Positions 1-8,888 of a stretch of DNA of 64,000 nt are shown here, one piece after another. A model generated the notes under the pieces. That model saw only the letters and a program-made list of their open reading frames with translations, searched no databases and was not told the origin of the DNA. Both the position numbers and the translations under genes were made by a program. Positions within the stretch are counted from its first letter, which is position 1, and the number at the start of each line of letters is the position of its first letter. Origin of the DNA: Bacteroidota bacterium (GTDB taxonomy: Bacteria > Bacteroidota > Bacteroidia > Chitinophagales > Chitinophagaceae). The stretch spans positions 1 through 64,000 of the forward strand of contig JAFDYC010000074.1 in NCBI GenBank assembly GCA_018267625.1, written 5' to 3'.

Positions 1-126
1 CTGAAACGTGCGACGCAACGGATGCTCAATAGCATTCCGAAAGCCGGCTAAAAAATCGTCTGAAACCTGCGCCACGAAGGCCTTTTCGGGATTAGGGTAC
101 GGGCGATTGCGCCAATGTTTCCCCAT
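1..126 (-). CDS. Partial CDS running off the left edge, unknown function
   Basis: A minus-strand reading frame starts with ATG at 126 and stays open to the window edge, giving 42 residues (begins MGKHWRNRPYPNPEKAF). It is divergent from the TonB receptor that starts at 193, leaving 66 bp for two promoters. I do not recognise the family from so short a fragment. The amino acid composition looks ordinary, and no stop interrupts the frame. It could be a real gene or a chance open frame; the missing left part would decide. Confidence 0.4.
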   Translation of the reverse strand, partial: MGKHWRNRPYPNPEKAFVAQVSDDFLAGFRNAIEHPLRRTFQ

Positions 127-192
127 CCTGTAAGTGTGTTTTTCCAATAGCGTAACAAGGCGCGAAGGCGGCCCGGCAGTTTTGCGCCCGCA

Positions 193-2406
193 ATGAAGTC
201 AACCCACTACCCAAGTTCTAAATTCATCAGGGGGCTGGCCCTGATGTTGGCTGCCGGCGCTACCCTTAGCGCGTCCGCCCAAAGCGACAGCAGCTCGAGT
301 CGGCGGAGGCTGCAAGAAGTTTCCGTGACGGCCACGAAGGAGTGTGTCAAGCGCGAATCGGAGCAGGTGGCACGCCTGCCCATCAGCAACCTGGAGAACC
401 CGCAGGTGTATCACGTGGTCAGCAGCCAGCTCATGCAGGAGCAGCTCATTACGGGCTTCGACGATGCGCTGAAAAACGTGCCGGGCCTCACGAAACTTTG
501 GACCTCTACGGGGCGCGCCGGCGATGGGGCCGGCTATTTCTCAATGCGTGGCTTTGCCGTGCAGCCCAGCATGGTGAATGGCATGGCCGGCATCAGCAAT
601 GGGGGTCTTGACCCGGCCAATATTGAAGCCATTGAGACCATCAAAGGCCCATCGGGCACACTGTTTGGCAGTAGCCTGATTTCGTTTGGCGGCCTCATCA
701 ACATCGTCACCAAGAAGCCTTATGAGGACTTTGGCGGCGAGCTGAATTATACCGCCGGTTCCTATGGCCTGAATCGCATCACGGCAGATGTCAACGCGCC
801 GCTCAACAAGGCTAAGACAGCCTTGCTCCGCATGAATGCTGCGTATCACTACGAAGGCAGCTTTCAGGATGCTGGCTTCCATCGTGCTTTTTACCTCGCA
901 CCCAGCTTTTCCTACAAGGCCAATGAGCGCCTTTCGTTTCTCGTGAATCTGGAGTACCTGAGCAACGAAACCACGAACCCGCTGAGTGTGTTTCTGAACC
1001 GCAGCCGCCCGCTGTTTGCCCGCACGCCGGATGAACTGGGCATTGATTTCAACCGCTCATTTACCAGCAACGACCTCACCATAAACACGCCGACGCTGAA
1101 CCTCTACGGCCAGGCGAACTACCGCATCTCCTCTGTCTGGACCTCACAGACGAATGTGGCGCGGAGCCTGCGCGGCACGGACGGCTACTACTCCTACCTC
1201 ATGTTTACGGATGCAGGAGGGGTGCGCAACGACACCCTTTTTACGCGCAGCATATCGAACCAACACGCAACGACCAGCACGACGCAGGTGCAGCAAAATT
1301 TTATTGGCGATTTCAAGGTGCTGGGCATGAGAAATCGTGTGGTGGTCGGGGTAGATTTCCTGGAGATAAAAGCGGAGAACAACAACTCGCCCTATGTCTC
1401 CGACCTGGTGAGCGCTATCCGCCGGAACGACCCGCGTTATGGCCTCTACGACCGGCAGACGGTGGATGCCCGCATTGCGGCCAGCACCGCAGCACGCACC
1501 CGCAATGCCTCGACGAGCTATACCTACGGTGCTTATGTGTCCAACGTGCTCAACATAACGCCGACGACACTGGCTATGGTCAGCCTGCGCTTAGACAAAT
1601 TCGACAACCGAGGCATGACCAATTTCAACAACGGCATCACGAGCGGAGTGTATGAACAAACAACGCTGTCGCCCAAGCTGGGCCTGGTGCAGCAGGTGAT
1701 GAAAGACCGCCTGGCCGTGTTTGCGAACTACATGAATGGCTTCAAGAATGTAGCGCCGGTAACCCAGCCGCTACCTGAACTCAACACCACCTTCAAGCCG
1801 CAACAGGCAAACCAGATTGAAGCCGGGGTGAAGCTGGATGGTATGGGACATCGCCTGAGTGTAACCGCCAGCTACTACAATATTCTGGTCTCGAACATGA
1901 CCCGCCCCGCAACCCTGGTGCGCGACGATACGAGCTACAACTACACCGTGCAGAACGGCAGCCAGCGCAGCTCGGGCGCGGAACTCGATGTGGTAGCAAG
2001 GCCCCTGCGCGGCATGAATGTGATACTTGGCTACAGCTATAACGATAGCAGGATGGAAGCCGCCGACAAGAATGTGGAAGGTCGTCGGCCGGTGAGCGCA
2101 GGCCCGGTACACCTGGCCAACTTCTGGCTGAGTTACACGCTGCCGACGGGTGTGGCTAAGGGCCTGGGCTTTGGCTTCGGAGGCAACTACGCCAGCGAGA
2201 ACATGATCACCAATGACCTGCGGACGGGCGCGTTCACGCTGCCGGCTTACACTGTCTTTGGCGCGACAGCCTTCTACGAAACAGGCCGCTATCGCCTGGC
2301 GTTGAAGCTGGACAACCTCAGCAACGAAGTGTACTACGCCGGTTGGACCACGGTGGAGCGCCAGATGCCGCGCAGGCTTTCGGCCAGCGTTGGATTCCGA
2401 TTCTGA
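193..2406 (+). CDS. TonB-dependent siderophore receptor
   Basis: An outer-membrane TonB-gated importer, most like ferric-siderophore receptors. The 737-residue protein has an N-terminal signal peptide (about residues 1-30, ending ASAQ), a plug domain (about 60-180) with the typical GYFSMRGF, IEAIETIKGPSGTLFG and GGLINIVTKKP motifs, and a 22-strand-type barrel ending in an aromatic residue (GFRF), as outer-membrane proteins usually do. It lacks the N-terminal carboxypeptidase-regulatory-like domain of SusC-type receptors, which favours iron over glycan uptake. The PepSY membrane gene follows after 19 bp, so the two are probably one operon for siderophore-iron uptake and reduction. A TTTTGC box (180-185) lies 7 bp before the ATG and may be the -7 element. 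The ligand cannot be told from sequence. Confidence 0.93.
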   Translation: MKSTHYPSSKFIRGLALMLAAGATLSASAQSDSSSSRRRLQEVSVTATKECVKRESEQVARLPISNLENPQVYHVVSSQLMQEQLITGFDDALKNVPGLTKLWTSTGRAGDGAGYFSMRGFAVQPSMVNGMAGISNGGLDPANIEAIETIKGPSGTLFGSSLISFGGLINIVTKKPYEDFGGELNYTAGSYGLNRITADVNAPLNKAKTALLRMNAAYHYEGSFQDAGFHRAFYLAPSFSYKANERLSFLVNLEYLSNETTNPLSVFLNRSRPLFARTPDELGIDFNRSFTSNDLTINTPTLNLYGQANYRISSVWTSQTNVARSLRGTDGYYSYLMFTDAGGVRNDTLFTRSISNQHATTSTTQVQQNFIGDFKVLGMRNRVVVGVDFLEIKAENNNSPYVSDLVSAIRRNDPRYGLYDRQTVDARIAASTAARTRNASTSYTYGAYVSNVLNITPTTLAMVSLRLDKFDNRGMTNFNNGITSGVYEQTTLSPKLGLVQQVMKDRLAVFANYMNGFKNVAPVTQPLPELNTTFKPQQANQIEAGVKLDGMGHRLSVTASYYNILVSNMTRPATLVRDDTSYNYTVQNGSQRSSGAELDVVARPLRGMNVILGYSYNDSRMEAADKNVEGRRPVSAGPVHLANFWLSYTLPTGVAKGLGFGFGGNYASENMITNDLRTGAFTLPAYTVFGATAFYETGRYRLALKLDNLSNEVYYAGWTTVERQMPRRLSASVGFRF

Positions 2407-2425
2407 TATCCGCATATAATCTGAC

Positions 2426-3685
2426 ATGCAAAAGCTGGGAAAGAAACTGCAACAGCCAGCCTGGAAACGAATTAATGCCTGGCTGCACCTCTGGCTCGGA
2501 CTCACGTCCGGGCTGGTGGTGTTTGTAGTCAGCATCACGGGTTGCATCTATGCATTTGAAAAGGAAATCCGCGACTGGACGCAGCCCTATCAGTATGTGG
2601 AGCCGCAAGCCGGGCCTTTCCTGCCACCCACCAGGCTGAGCAGCCTGGCACGAGCCTATGCCTTCGGCAACCTGCCTGACACGGGCGAGTACCGTATCCG
2701 CAGTGTGCAGTATGGCGAGCCGGGCATGGCGGCCATCGCGGCCTATCAGACGAAGAAGCAGGGCTACACCATGGTGTATCTGAACCCCTACAATGGAGCG
2801 GTGTTGCACGAGAAAATTTTGAAGCAGGACTTCTTCCGCATCATCCTTGCGGGACACTTCTACCTGTGGCTGCCGCCCAAAATCGGGCAGCCGGTGGTGG
2901 CTTCAGCCACGCTCATTTTCGTAGTACTGCTGGTGAGCGGGCTGGTGATGTGGTGGCCCAAAAACCTGAAGCGCGCCAACAGCGATAAGAGTTTTAAGAT
3001 TAAGTGGAAGGCCCGCTTCAAACGCCTCAATTACGACTTGCATAATGTGCTCGGCTTTTACGTGCTGCTCTTCGGGTTGGTGCTGGGTCTCACGGGCCTG
3101 GTGTGGGGCTTTGAGTGGTTTAATAAGTCGGTGTATTGGGCGGCCTCGGGTGGGCATAGCCTGCCGGCAAAAGAGAAATCGGTGTCGGACACGGCGGGCT
3201 TCAGGCAGGGCATAGGAACAGTACAGGCAGACCGGCTCTGGCTTCTGCTTCGCCCTGAATCCAGAAATGAACAAGGCCGCATTCAGATTCAGTTTCCGAT
3301 GAAAAAGATGGATGTCTTCACTGTGATTTCAAATCCGGACTTGGTGACTTACTACCGCCGGGAGCAGCGCCGCTACGACCGTTATTCGCTGGCCCAAATG
3401 CCGCTGAATGGTGTGTTTGCAAAGCCCTTCGTGGAGGCTTCCGGCGCCGACAAGCTGAACCGGATGAACTACGACATCCATGTAGGCGCGGTGCTTGGTT
3501 TGCCAGGAAAAATTCTGGCCTTTTTTGCCAGCCTGATCTGTGGCAGCCTGCCAGTAACCGGATTCTTTATCTGGTTTTGGAAAAAGAAAAAGCAACGCAG
3601 GAAAGAAAGAATGCTCATGCAACAGCCTGTGGTGATGAAACCACAGCGCAGGCGCGTGATGATTCCGGAGCCTGAATTTGTGTGA
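2426..3685 (+). CDS. PepSY-associated TM helix protein, possible siderophore-iron reductase
   Basis: A 419-residue inner-membrane protein of the PepSY_TM family. A first helix (about residues 22-48, LVVFVVSITGCIYAFEKEI) precedes a periplasmic PepSY-type region, and further helices lie near 160-180, 210-235 and 365-390. The family includes proteins encoded beside TonB siderophore receptors that are thought to reduce or release iron from the chelate. That role is inferred here from the 19-bp spacing to the receptor upstream. Conserved His-containing stretches (NAWLHLW near residue 20, NYDLHNVLGFY near 205, MNYDIHVGAVLGLPG near 350) could bind haem. The C-terminus is a basic cytoplasmic tail. 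The gene is convergent with the oxidoreductase that ends at 3708. Confidence 0.88.
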   Translation: MQKLGKKLQQPAWKRINAWLHLWLGLTSGLVVFVVSITGCIYAFEKEIRDWTQPYQYVEPQAGPFLPPTRLSSLARAYAFGNLPDTGEYRIRSVQYGEPGMAAIAAYQTKKQGYTMVYLNPYNGAVLHEKILKQDFFRIILAGHFYLWLPPKIGQPVVASATLIFVVLLVSGLVMWWPKNLKRANSDKSFKIKWKARFKRLNYDLHNVLGFYVLLFGLVLGLTGLVWGFEWFNKSVYWAASGGHSLPAKEKSVSDTAGFRQGIGTVQADRLWLLLRPESRNEQGRIQIQFPMKKMDVFTVISNPDLVTYYRREQRRYDRYSLAQMPLNGVFAKPFVEASGADKLNRMNYDIHVGAVLGLPGKILAFFASLICGSLPVTGFFIWFWKKKKQRRKERMLMQQPVVMKPQRRRVMIPEPEFV

Positions 3686-3707
3686 AAGAAAACGGAATGA
3701 TGCAGCC

Positions 3708-4718
3708 TTATTGTTTTGCTGCAGCATACATCATCTCGATGATACGCACCACTTCTCTTGCTTCTGCGGCACTAGTCATGATGGGCTTGCCATGCAGCAG
3801 CACGTCAATCACATTCTGAATGACCTGGTCATGGTTGCTCATGGAGCCCTGATAGCTGCCGTAATCATTGGCTTTAGCCGCAATGTTTATTTCCGGCAGG
3901 CTGCCATCGGAGAGGTGTTGGTATTCGATGGTGTTCAGGTATTGGCCACCGATTTTTACGGCTGCTTTTTCGCCGAAGATGCTGATGGCTCCTTCCATGT
4001 TTTGGCCGTAGGCGCAGGTGGTGTAGCAGAAGTCAACGAGGGCTCCACTTTCGGCTACCATGCTGAAGCTGCCAGTGTCTTCAATTTCCGTGTTGTGCTG
4101 ATGTGCGAAGTTTCGAATCTGGCCTTTGGCACTGGAGATGCTTCCCGCGAGGTAGAGTAGTATGTCCACAAAATGGCTGAACTGCGTGAACAATACGCCG
4201 CCGTCTAAATCCTTTTTTCCCCGCCAGGTGCTTTGGGCATAGTAGGCATCGCCCCGGTTCCAAAAGCCATTTACCTGTACTAAATAAATCCGTCCCATGC
4301 CTCCAGAGTCCAGCAAGTGTTTTAGGGCCTGCACCGGAGGATTGTACCGGTTTTGTTTCACTGCGAAGATTTTGTTCCCGCTTCGTTCGGCGGCGGCAAT
4401 CATCCGGTCGCAGGATTCGGAACTGATGGCCATAGGTTTTTCCACCACAGCGTGCAAGCCTGCGTTCAGTGCAGCGATACAATGTGCCTCGTGGAGGTAA
4501 TTAGGGCTGCACACACAACACACATCGGCAATGCCCGCAGCGAGCAGTGCATCCACATGCTCGAAGAAGGGAATGCCTTCGGGAGCTGATTTTTTTACGT
4601 TGGGGTCGTTGTCGCATAGGGCGCTGAGCACGGCTTCCGGGTTGGCCTGGATATGCTGTGCATGCCGGCGGCCGATGTGGCCATAGCCCAGCACGGCAAA
4701 ACGAATAGGAGCCTTCAT
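3708..4718 (-). CDS. Gfo/Idh/MocA family oxidoreductase
   Basis: An NAD(P)-dependent sugar-type dehydrogenase, 336 residues. The N-terminal Rossmann fold shows VLGYGHIGRRHAQHI directly after the start, and the family signature EKPMAIS lies near residue 95. The C-terminal substrate domain has a DGGVLFTQFSHFVDILLYL stretch with the His expected near the active site. ATG at 4718 is chosen over an upstream in-frame start because it puts the dinucleotide motif at residues 8-20. In this strand's order it lies 16 bp downstream of recQ. Homologues in lipopolysaccharide gene clusters act on UDP-sugars, but nothing nearby supports that, so the substrate is unknown. Confidence 0.9.
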   Translation of the reverse strand: MKAPIRFAVLGYGHIGRRHAQHIQANPEAVLSALCDNDPNVKKSAPEGIPFFEHVDALLAAGIADVCCVCSPNYLHEAHCIAALNAGLHAVVEKPMAISSESCDRMIAAAERSGNKIFAVKQNRYNPPVQALKHLLDSGGMGRIYLVQVNGFWNRGDAYYAQSTWRGKKDLDGGVLFTQFSHFVDILLYLAGSISSAKGQIRNFAHQHNTEIEDTGSFSMVAESGALVDFCYTTCAYGQNMEGAISIFGEKAAVKIGGQYLNTIEYQHLSDGSLPEINIAAKANDYGSYQGSMSNHDQVIQNVIDVLLHGKPIMTSAAEAREVVRIIEMMYAAAKQ

Positions 4719-4734
4719 GGATGAGCTTCGGAAA

Positions 4735-6645
4735 TTATTTTTTGCGGGGCAGCGAAAAACTGTTGTCAGGGTGCCAAAGAATATGGCCCCGTTCCACAAG
4801 TGCACGCAGGGTGTGGATTACATCTTCGCGCCGTGCCTCGGGGAACTGCGAAGTTAGGCGGGGCAAAGGCAGGGTATTCTGCGCCAACAGATGCAGGATT
4901 TCTTCACGCAGGGAACGCCCAGCCGAGTAGGTAATTATCGTTTTCTTACAGACACTGCAATGCCCGCAAGGCCCTGTTTCCTGCCCCCCAAAATATCGTT
5001 CGATAGCCTTGCCTTTACACAAGCTTTCGTCTTCCAGGAATTGAATCATGGCCTGGCTGCGAGCTTCGTGACGGTCGCGCAGCATCCTGAGCCTGTCGGT
5101 ATTCAGAATCAGATGCCGGCTATCCACCCGATAGTGTGTGTAGAACAGTTGCGGGCCTTCTGCCACCGGAGTCCAATCAATGATGCCCATACTGGCCAGT
5201 TGTGCCAATGCTCGGGTGATGTCTTTACGTTTCCAATGCAGTTTACGGGCAAGGGCATGTTCATGAATGGGCACAGGAAATTGGAAGATGCCTGCATACA
5301 ACCGGAGTAGCGAAACGCAGACCAAGCCAAGCTGTGGATATTGCCTTTGAAAGGAATCAAGGGTATGGCGGTCGCAGCGGAACTGTACAGTTGGGGGCTG
5401 AAAAACAGATTCTGTAAGGGTCCACAATCCTTCCCGGGCCAGCAGCCGCATAGCGGGCAAGACAGCAGCCGTGCGAAGTGAAAATTTCTTGCAAAAGTCG
5501 GTCAGCTCAAAAGGGAAATAGCGGTCGGGTTGCATACCAATAGCCACCTGTAAATATTCATTGACATGCTGATAGACCTGTCGCAGAAAATCTGAGTCCG
5601 GGTATTGCAGTTTCGTGCTGTTTTTCAGATTGCGTAAGTCTGAGGGGCTAAACAGCGTGAGGGCTTGTGCCGGCAGGCCATCACGTCCGCAGCGACCGGT
5701 TTCCTGATACCAGGATTCCAGGTCTTCCGGTGGCTCCCAGTGGATGACGCAGCGCACATCCGCCTTGTCTATGCCCATACCGAATGCCGTGGTGCAAACG
5801 ATGACGGGAGCGATACCTTCCATCCAGGCCACTTGTGCTTCGGATCGTGCTTCCGGCTTCATGCCGGCATGGTAGTGGGTTGCCTGGAGCCCTTCTTCCT
5901 GAAGGATGCGACACAGGCTTTCCGTTTGCCTGCGGCTACGGCAATACACGATAGCAGCGCCCGGGGTCTTGCGCAAGGCATGCAGGCAGTCTTGTGCTTT
6001 ATTTTCAGAGCGGAGCAGCTCATAAAAGATGTTGGGACGCGAGAAGCTTTGTTGAAAAATAGTTGGCTGTCGAAGGCCCAGTTGCTGGCAGATGTCGGCT
6101 ATGCTAGAAGGTGTGGCGGTAGCGGTCAGGGCCAGCACAGGCACGCCGGGAAGATGCTGACGCATAGGAGCTATTCCCAGATATTCCGGGCGGAAGTCAT
6201 GGCCCCATTGAGTGACACAATGCGCTTCATCTACGGCAATCAGGCTCAGTTTCATCCAGGACATCAGCTCACCAAAGGCGCGTGTGCGGAGGCGCTCGGG
6301 GCTGCAATAAATCAGCTTACAGGCTCCATTCCGAACCTGTAAAACGGCAGCCTGAAGGGCCTCACCGCTCAGGCCGGCATGAAAAGCAACGGCTGGAATA
6401 TTCCGTTCCGTGAGCTTAGCCACCTGATCTTCCATGAGAGCAATCAGCGGTGACACCACCAGGCAGCAGCCCTCTTGGGCGAGGGCAGGAAGTTGATAAC
6501 ACAGGCTCTTCCCACCGCCGGTAGGAAGGAGTGCCAGCGTGTCCTGGCCGCGGAGAATGGTTTCAATTATTTCCTGCTGCCCGGGACGGAATGACTCAAA
6601 CCCCCAATAGGCATGGAGCAGGTGTCGCAGCTTTTCAGAAGTCAT
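4735..6645 (-). CDS. recQ: ATP-dependent DNA helicase RecQ
   Basis: A 3'-5' superfamily 2 DNA helicase for recombination and fork repair. Of 636 residues, the helicase core carries Walker A LLPTGGGKSLCYQLPAL (about 39-55), the DEAH box in VDEAHCVTQWGHDFRPEY, and motif VI in QETGRCGRDGLPA. It is followed by the RecQ zinc-binding domain, with GPCGHCSVC near residue 555, and a short winged-helix-like C-terminus. No HRDC domain is evident, so this is a short RecQ form. ATG at 6645 gives the normal short N-terminus before FRPGQ; the upstream in-frame start would run into the preceding gene. The 145-residue gene ends 5 bp upstream, so co-transcription is likely. Confidence 0.95.
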   Translation of the reverse strand: MTSEKLRHLLHAYWGFESFRPGQQEIIETILRGQDTLALLPTGGGKSLCYQLPALAQEGCCLVVSPLIALMEDQVAKLTERNIPAVAFHAGLSGEALQAAVLQVRNGACKLIYCSPERLRTRAFGELMSWMKLSLIAVDEAHCVTQWGHDFRPEYLGIAPMRQHLPGVPVLALTATATPSSIADICQQLGLRQPTIFQQSFSRPNIFYELLRSENKAQDCLHALRKTPGAAIVYCRSRRQTESLCRILQEEGLQATHYHAGMKPEARSEAQVAWMEGIAPVIVCTTAFGMGIDKADVRCVIHWEPPEDLESWYQETGRCGRDGLPAQALTLFSPSDLRNLKNSTKLQYPDSDFLRQVYQHVNEYLQVAIGMQPDRYFPFELTDFCKKFSLRTAAVLPAMRLLAREGLWTLTESVFQPPTVQFRCDRHTLDSFQRQYPQLGLVCVSLLRLYAGIFQFPVPIHEHALARKLHWKRKDITRALAQLASMGIIDWTPVAEGPQLFYTHYRVDSRHLILNTDRLRMLRDRHEARSQAMIQFLEDESLCKGKAIERYFGGQETGPCGHCSVCKKTIITYSAGRSLREEILHLLAQNTLPLPRLTSQFPEARREDVIHTLRALVERGHILWHPDNSFSLPRKK

Positions 6646-6650
6646 ATTCG

Positions 6651-7088
6651 TCACAGCCGCAGGGCGGGTTTTAGCCCTCCTCCCCAAAGTCTTTTTTTAG
6701 CTTCAAGGTCATGCTCCAGTGCCCGGAGTGAAGGGGCCAGAATCAATTTTACGCCACTGAAATCCTGGACAATTCCTACTTGAAAAAGGGCACGAATTGA
6801 AAGGTCAACCGGTGACACGCCTAACAGAAGAACGACGGGTGGAAGCCCTGATGATTTGAGGGCTGCCCAGGAAAACGGGGATTCCGTTTCGAACAGTAGT
6901 AGGGTATAGTCATCTGCTTCCAGCTTGCATGCTATCATCATGCGGGAAAGAGTGCTTGCCTCCGTGCTTTCAGTGGGGAAGGGTGTGGAGATAACTAAGA
7001 GTTTTTTTGTGGAAAGACCGGCTGGAATCAGGCGTTTCCATTGAACATCCGTAAGTGATGGAATGACCGGAACAGAAATGAGTTGCAT
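6651..7088 (-). CDS. Conserved hypothetical protein (145 aa) upstream of recQ
   Basis: A soluble 145-residue protein with no signal peptide or membrane helix. The middle alternates hydrophobic strands and charged turns (DDYTLLLFE, PPVVLLLGVSP), and the end reads PSLRALEHDLEAKKRLWGGGLKPAL. That Leu/Trp-rich tail and the size loosely recall the psi subunit of DNA polymerase III (HolD), which would suit the neighbouring recQ. The resemblance is by eye only and I do not assign the function. It is 5 bp upstream of recQ on the same strand. Its start at 7088 faces ilvE across a 99-bp divergent gap. Confidence 0.7.
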   Translation of the reverse strand: MQLISVPVIPSLTDVQWKRLIPAGLSTKKLLVISTPFPTESTEASTLSRMMIACKLEADDYTLLLFETESPFSWAALKSSGLPPVVLLLGVSPVDLSIRALFQVGIVQDFSGVKLILAPSLRALEHDLEAKKRLWGGGLKPALRL

Positions 7089-7187
7089 GAGGAATCAGCC
7101 TTGATTTTCAGCGACAGATAAGCCGTTTGAAAAGTCGTTTCTTTGCGCGAATTTATCAAGGCTTCGCCCCTTTATTTTTTTGATTTT

Positions 7188-8261
7188 ATGAATACAGCCA
7201 GCACTATGGATATCTCTGTGAGCAAGACGGCACAAAGTCGCATCAGTCAACTCAATCCCGACAACATTCAGTTTGGAAAACTATACGCTGACCACATGCT
7301 CGTGGCAGACTATCAGGATGGAATGTGGGGGGCACCGGCGATTGTTCCTTTTGGCAACCTGAGTCTCTCGCCGGCAACAACCTTTATGCACTATGGCCAG
7401 GCTATTTTCGAAGGAATCAAAGCCTATAAAGACCCGCAGGGAAACCCTATCATTTTTCGTCCGCACGACAACTGGAATCGTTTCAACCGTAGTGCCGAAC
7501 GTATGGCCATGCCAGCTGTCCCGGAAGAAATTTTCATGGAAGGCCTACGCCGCCTGGTGGACTTAGACCGGGATTGGGTCCCTTCCGGTGAAGGCACCTC
7601 CCTTTATCTGAGGCCCTTTATGCTCGCCACGGATGAATTCATCGGAGTACGTCCAGCCACCCATTTCAAGTTCATGATCATCACATCGCCGGCAGGCCCT
7701 TACTACAGCAAGCCGGTCAGCATTTATGTGCAGGATAAGTATGTACGTGCCTTCCCTGGGGGAACAGGCTTTGCAAAAAACGCCGGCAACTACGGCGCCT
7801 GCATGTATCCTACCCAGCAAGTCCGCGAGATGGGCTATGACCAAATTCTCTGGACGGACGGTATCCACCACCGCTTTGTTCAGGAAATAGGAACCATGAA
7901 TGTCTTCTTTAAGTTGGGAGATACTGTTGTGACGCCTGACCTGAACGGGGATACAATTCTTGCCGGAGTCACCCGCGACAGTATCCTGACTTTGCTGCGC
8001 GAGAAAGGAGTAAAGGTGGAAGAACGCCCATTGCCTATAGATGAGCTAGAGGCTGCTGCAAAAGAGGGTAAGCTCTTAGAAGCCTTCGGTGCCGGAACGG
8101 CTGCTTCTATCGCGCCCATCGCTGATCTCACTTTTGAAGACCAGCATATGAAATTGCCGCCCATCGAGACCTGGGAAGTAGCCAACTGGCTGATTCAGGA
8201 GCTGGCAGCCATTCGGTATGGTCGTAAAGAAGATCGGCATGGCTGGATTTTCCGAGTCTGA
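7188..8261 (+). CDS. ilvE: Branched-chain amino acid aminotransferase
   Basis: A PLP-dependent class IV aminotransferase that makes Leu, Ile and Val from their 2-oxo acids using glutamate. The 357-residue length and motifs fit the longer (type II, BCAT-like) branch: ALHYGQAIFEG-type motif as FMHYGQAIFEGIKAYK, YLRPFMLATDEFIGV, the lysine-bearing FAKNAGNYGACMYPTQ, and EIGTMNVFF followed by GVTRDSIL. A TTTCTTTGCG box at 7137-7146, close to the Bacteroidota -7 consensus, lies between an earlier possible start at 7143 and the ATG at 7188, so I choose 7188. Another ATG lies at 7206. The gene is divergent from the recQ group. Confidence 0.93.
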   Translation: MNTASTMDISVSKTAQSRISQLNPDNIQFGKLYADHMLVADYQDGMWGAPAIVPFGNLSLSPATTFMHYGQAIFEGIKAYKDPQGNPIIFRPHDNWNRFNRSAERMAMPAVPEEIFMEGLRRLVDLDRDWVPSGEGTSLYLRPFMLATDEFIGVRPATHFKFMIITSPAGPYYSKPVSIYVQDKYVRAFPGGTGFAKNAGNYGACMYPTQQVREMGYDQILWTDGIHHRFVQEIGTMNVFFKLGDTVVTPDLNGDTILAGVTRDSILTLLREKGVKVEERPLPIDELEAAAKEGKLLEAFGAGTAASIAPIADLTFEDQHMKLPPIETWEVANWLIQELAAIRYGRKEDRHGWIFRV

Positions 8262-8331
8262 TATTGCCTGACTTATCGAGATGAACACTGTCCCTACGGA
8301 ATAAACCTCTGTTTTCTTCCTTGATTTTCTT

Positions 8332-8769
8332 GTGGGTTTTCTGGAGAAATTTCTCATTGCCCTGTCTGCGATTGCCCTCGGCGCCTGGGCTTTGCGGCTG
8401 CCCATAACTCCTGTTTTCTTGCTCTTTGGTACGCAGGGCCTTGCCTTGTTTTACCTGTTTGTGTTCCCCTTCCGGAAATGGAGGACAATCAGCAGGCATA
8501 AAGGCTGGGCGTTGACGAGCCGGATATTAAGTGGCCTTGTGCTGGCCTTAGGCTTACATGCCTTGTTTCTTTTTTCTCTGGGCTGGATTCAACGGGCAGA
8601 CATATTCGGCAATGCTTGTATCCTGTTGGCCGTATGGGCGCTGGTGCAGGGGCTTATTTATTGGAGGCAAAATGGAGCCTTTGCTTTTGAAGCAGCCATC
8701 CGAGCGCTTGTGCTACTGGTACTACTGTTGGGGATTGCCTGCTGGATGAAGCCCTTCCCGATAGCATGA
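8332..8769 (+). CDS. Small membrane protein, unknown function
   Basis: A 145-residue hydrophobic protein with about four membrane helices (roughly residues 5-22, 26-46, 62-84 and 95-140 with a short break). The frame opens with GTG at 8332, and no ATG lies near the start, so the exact start is uncertain. Basic loops (FRKWRTISRHKGW) suggest a cytoplasmic side. It lies between ilvE and the large NRPS-like gene on the same strand, with gaps of 70 and 119 bp, so it may have its own promoter. I do not recognise the family. Confidence 0.6.
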   Translation: MGFLEKFLIALSAIALGAWALRLPITPVFLLFGTQGLALFYLFVFPFRKWRTISRHKGWALTSRILSGLVLALGLHALFLFSLGWIQRADIFGNACILLAVWALVQGLIYWRQNGAFAFEAAIRALVLLVLLLGIACWMKPFPIA

Positions 8770-8888
8770 AGATTACATAAATCCTTATCTGGATTTCGCT
8801 TTCCCAAATCTTTCATAAAGCACTCTTTTTCTTTAAACTTTGTACGTCAGGGCTTTTCCATTCACTCGCATACTGACTCTCCTTCTTC

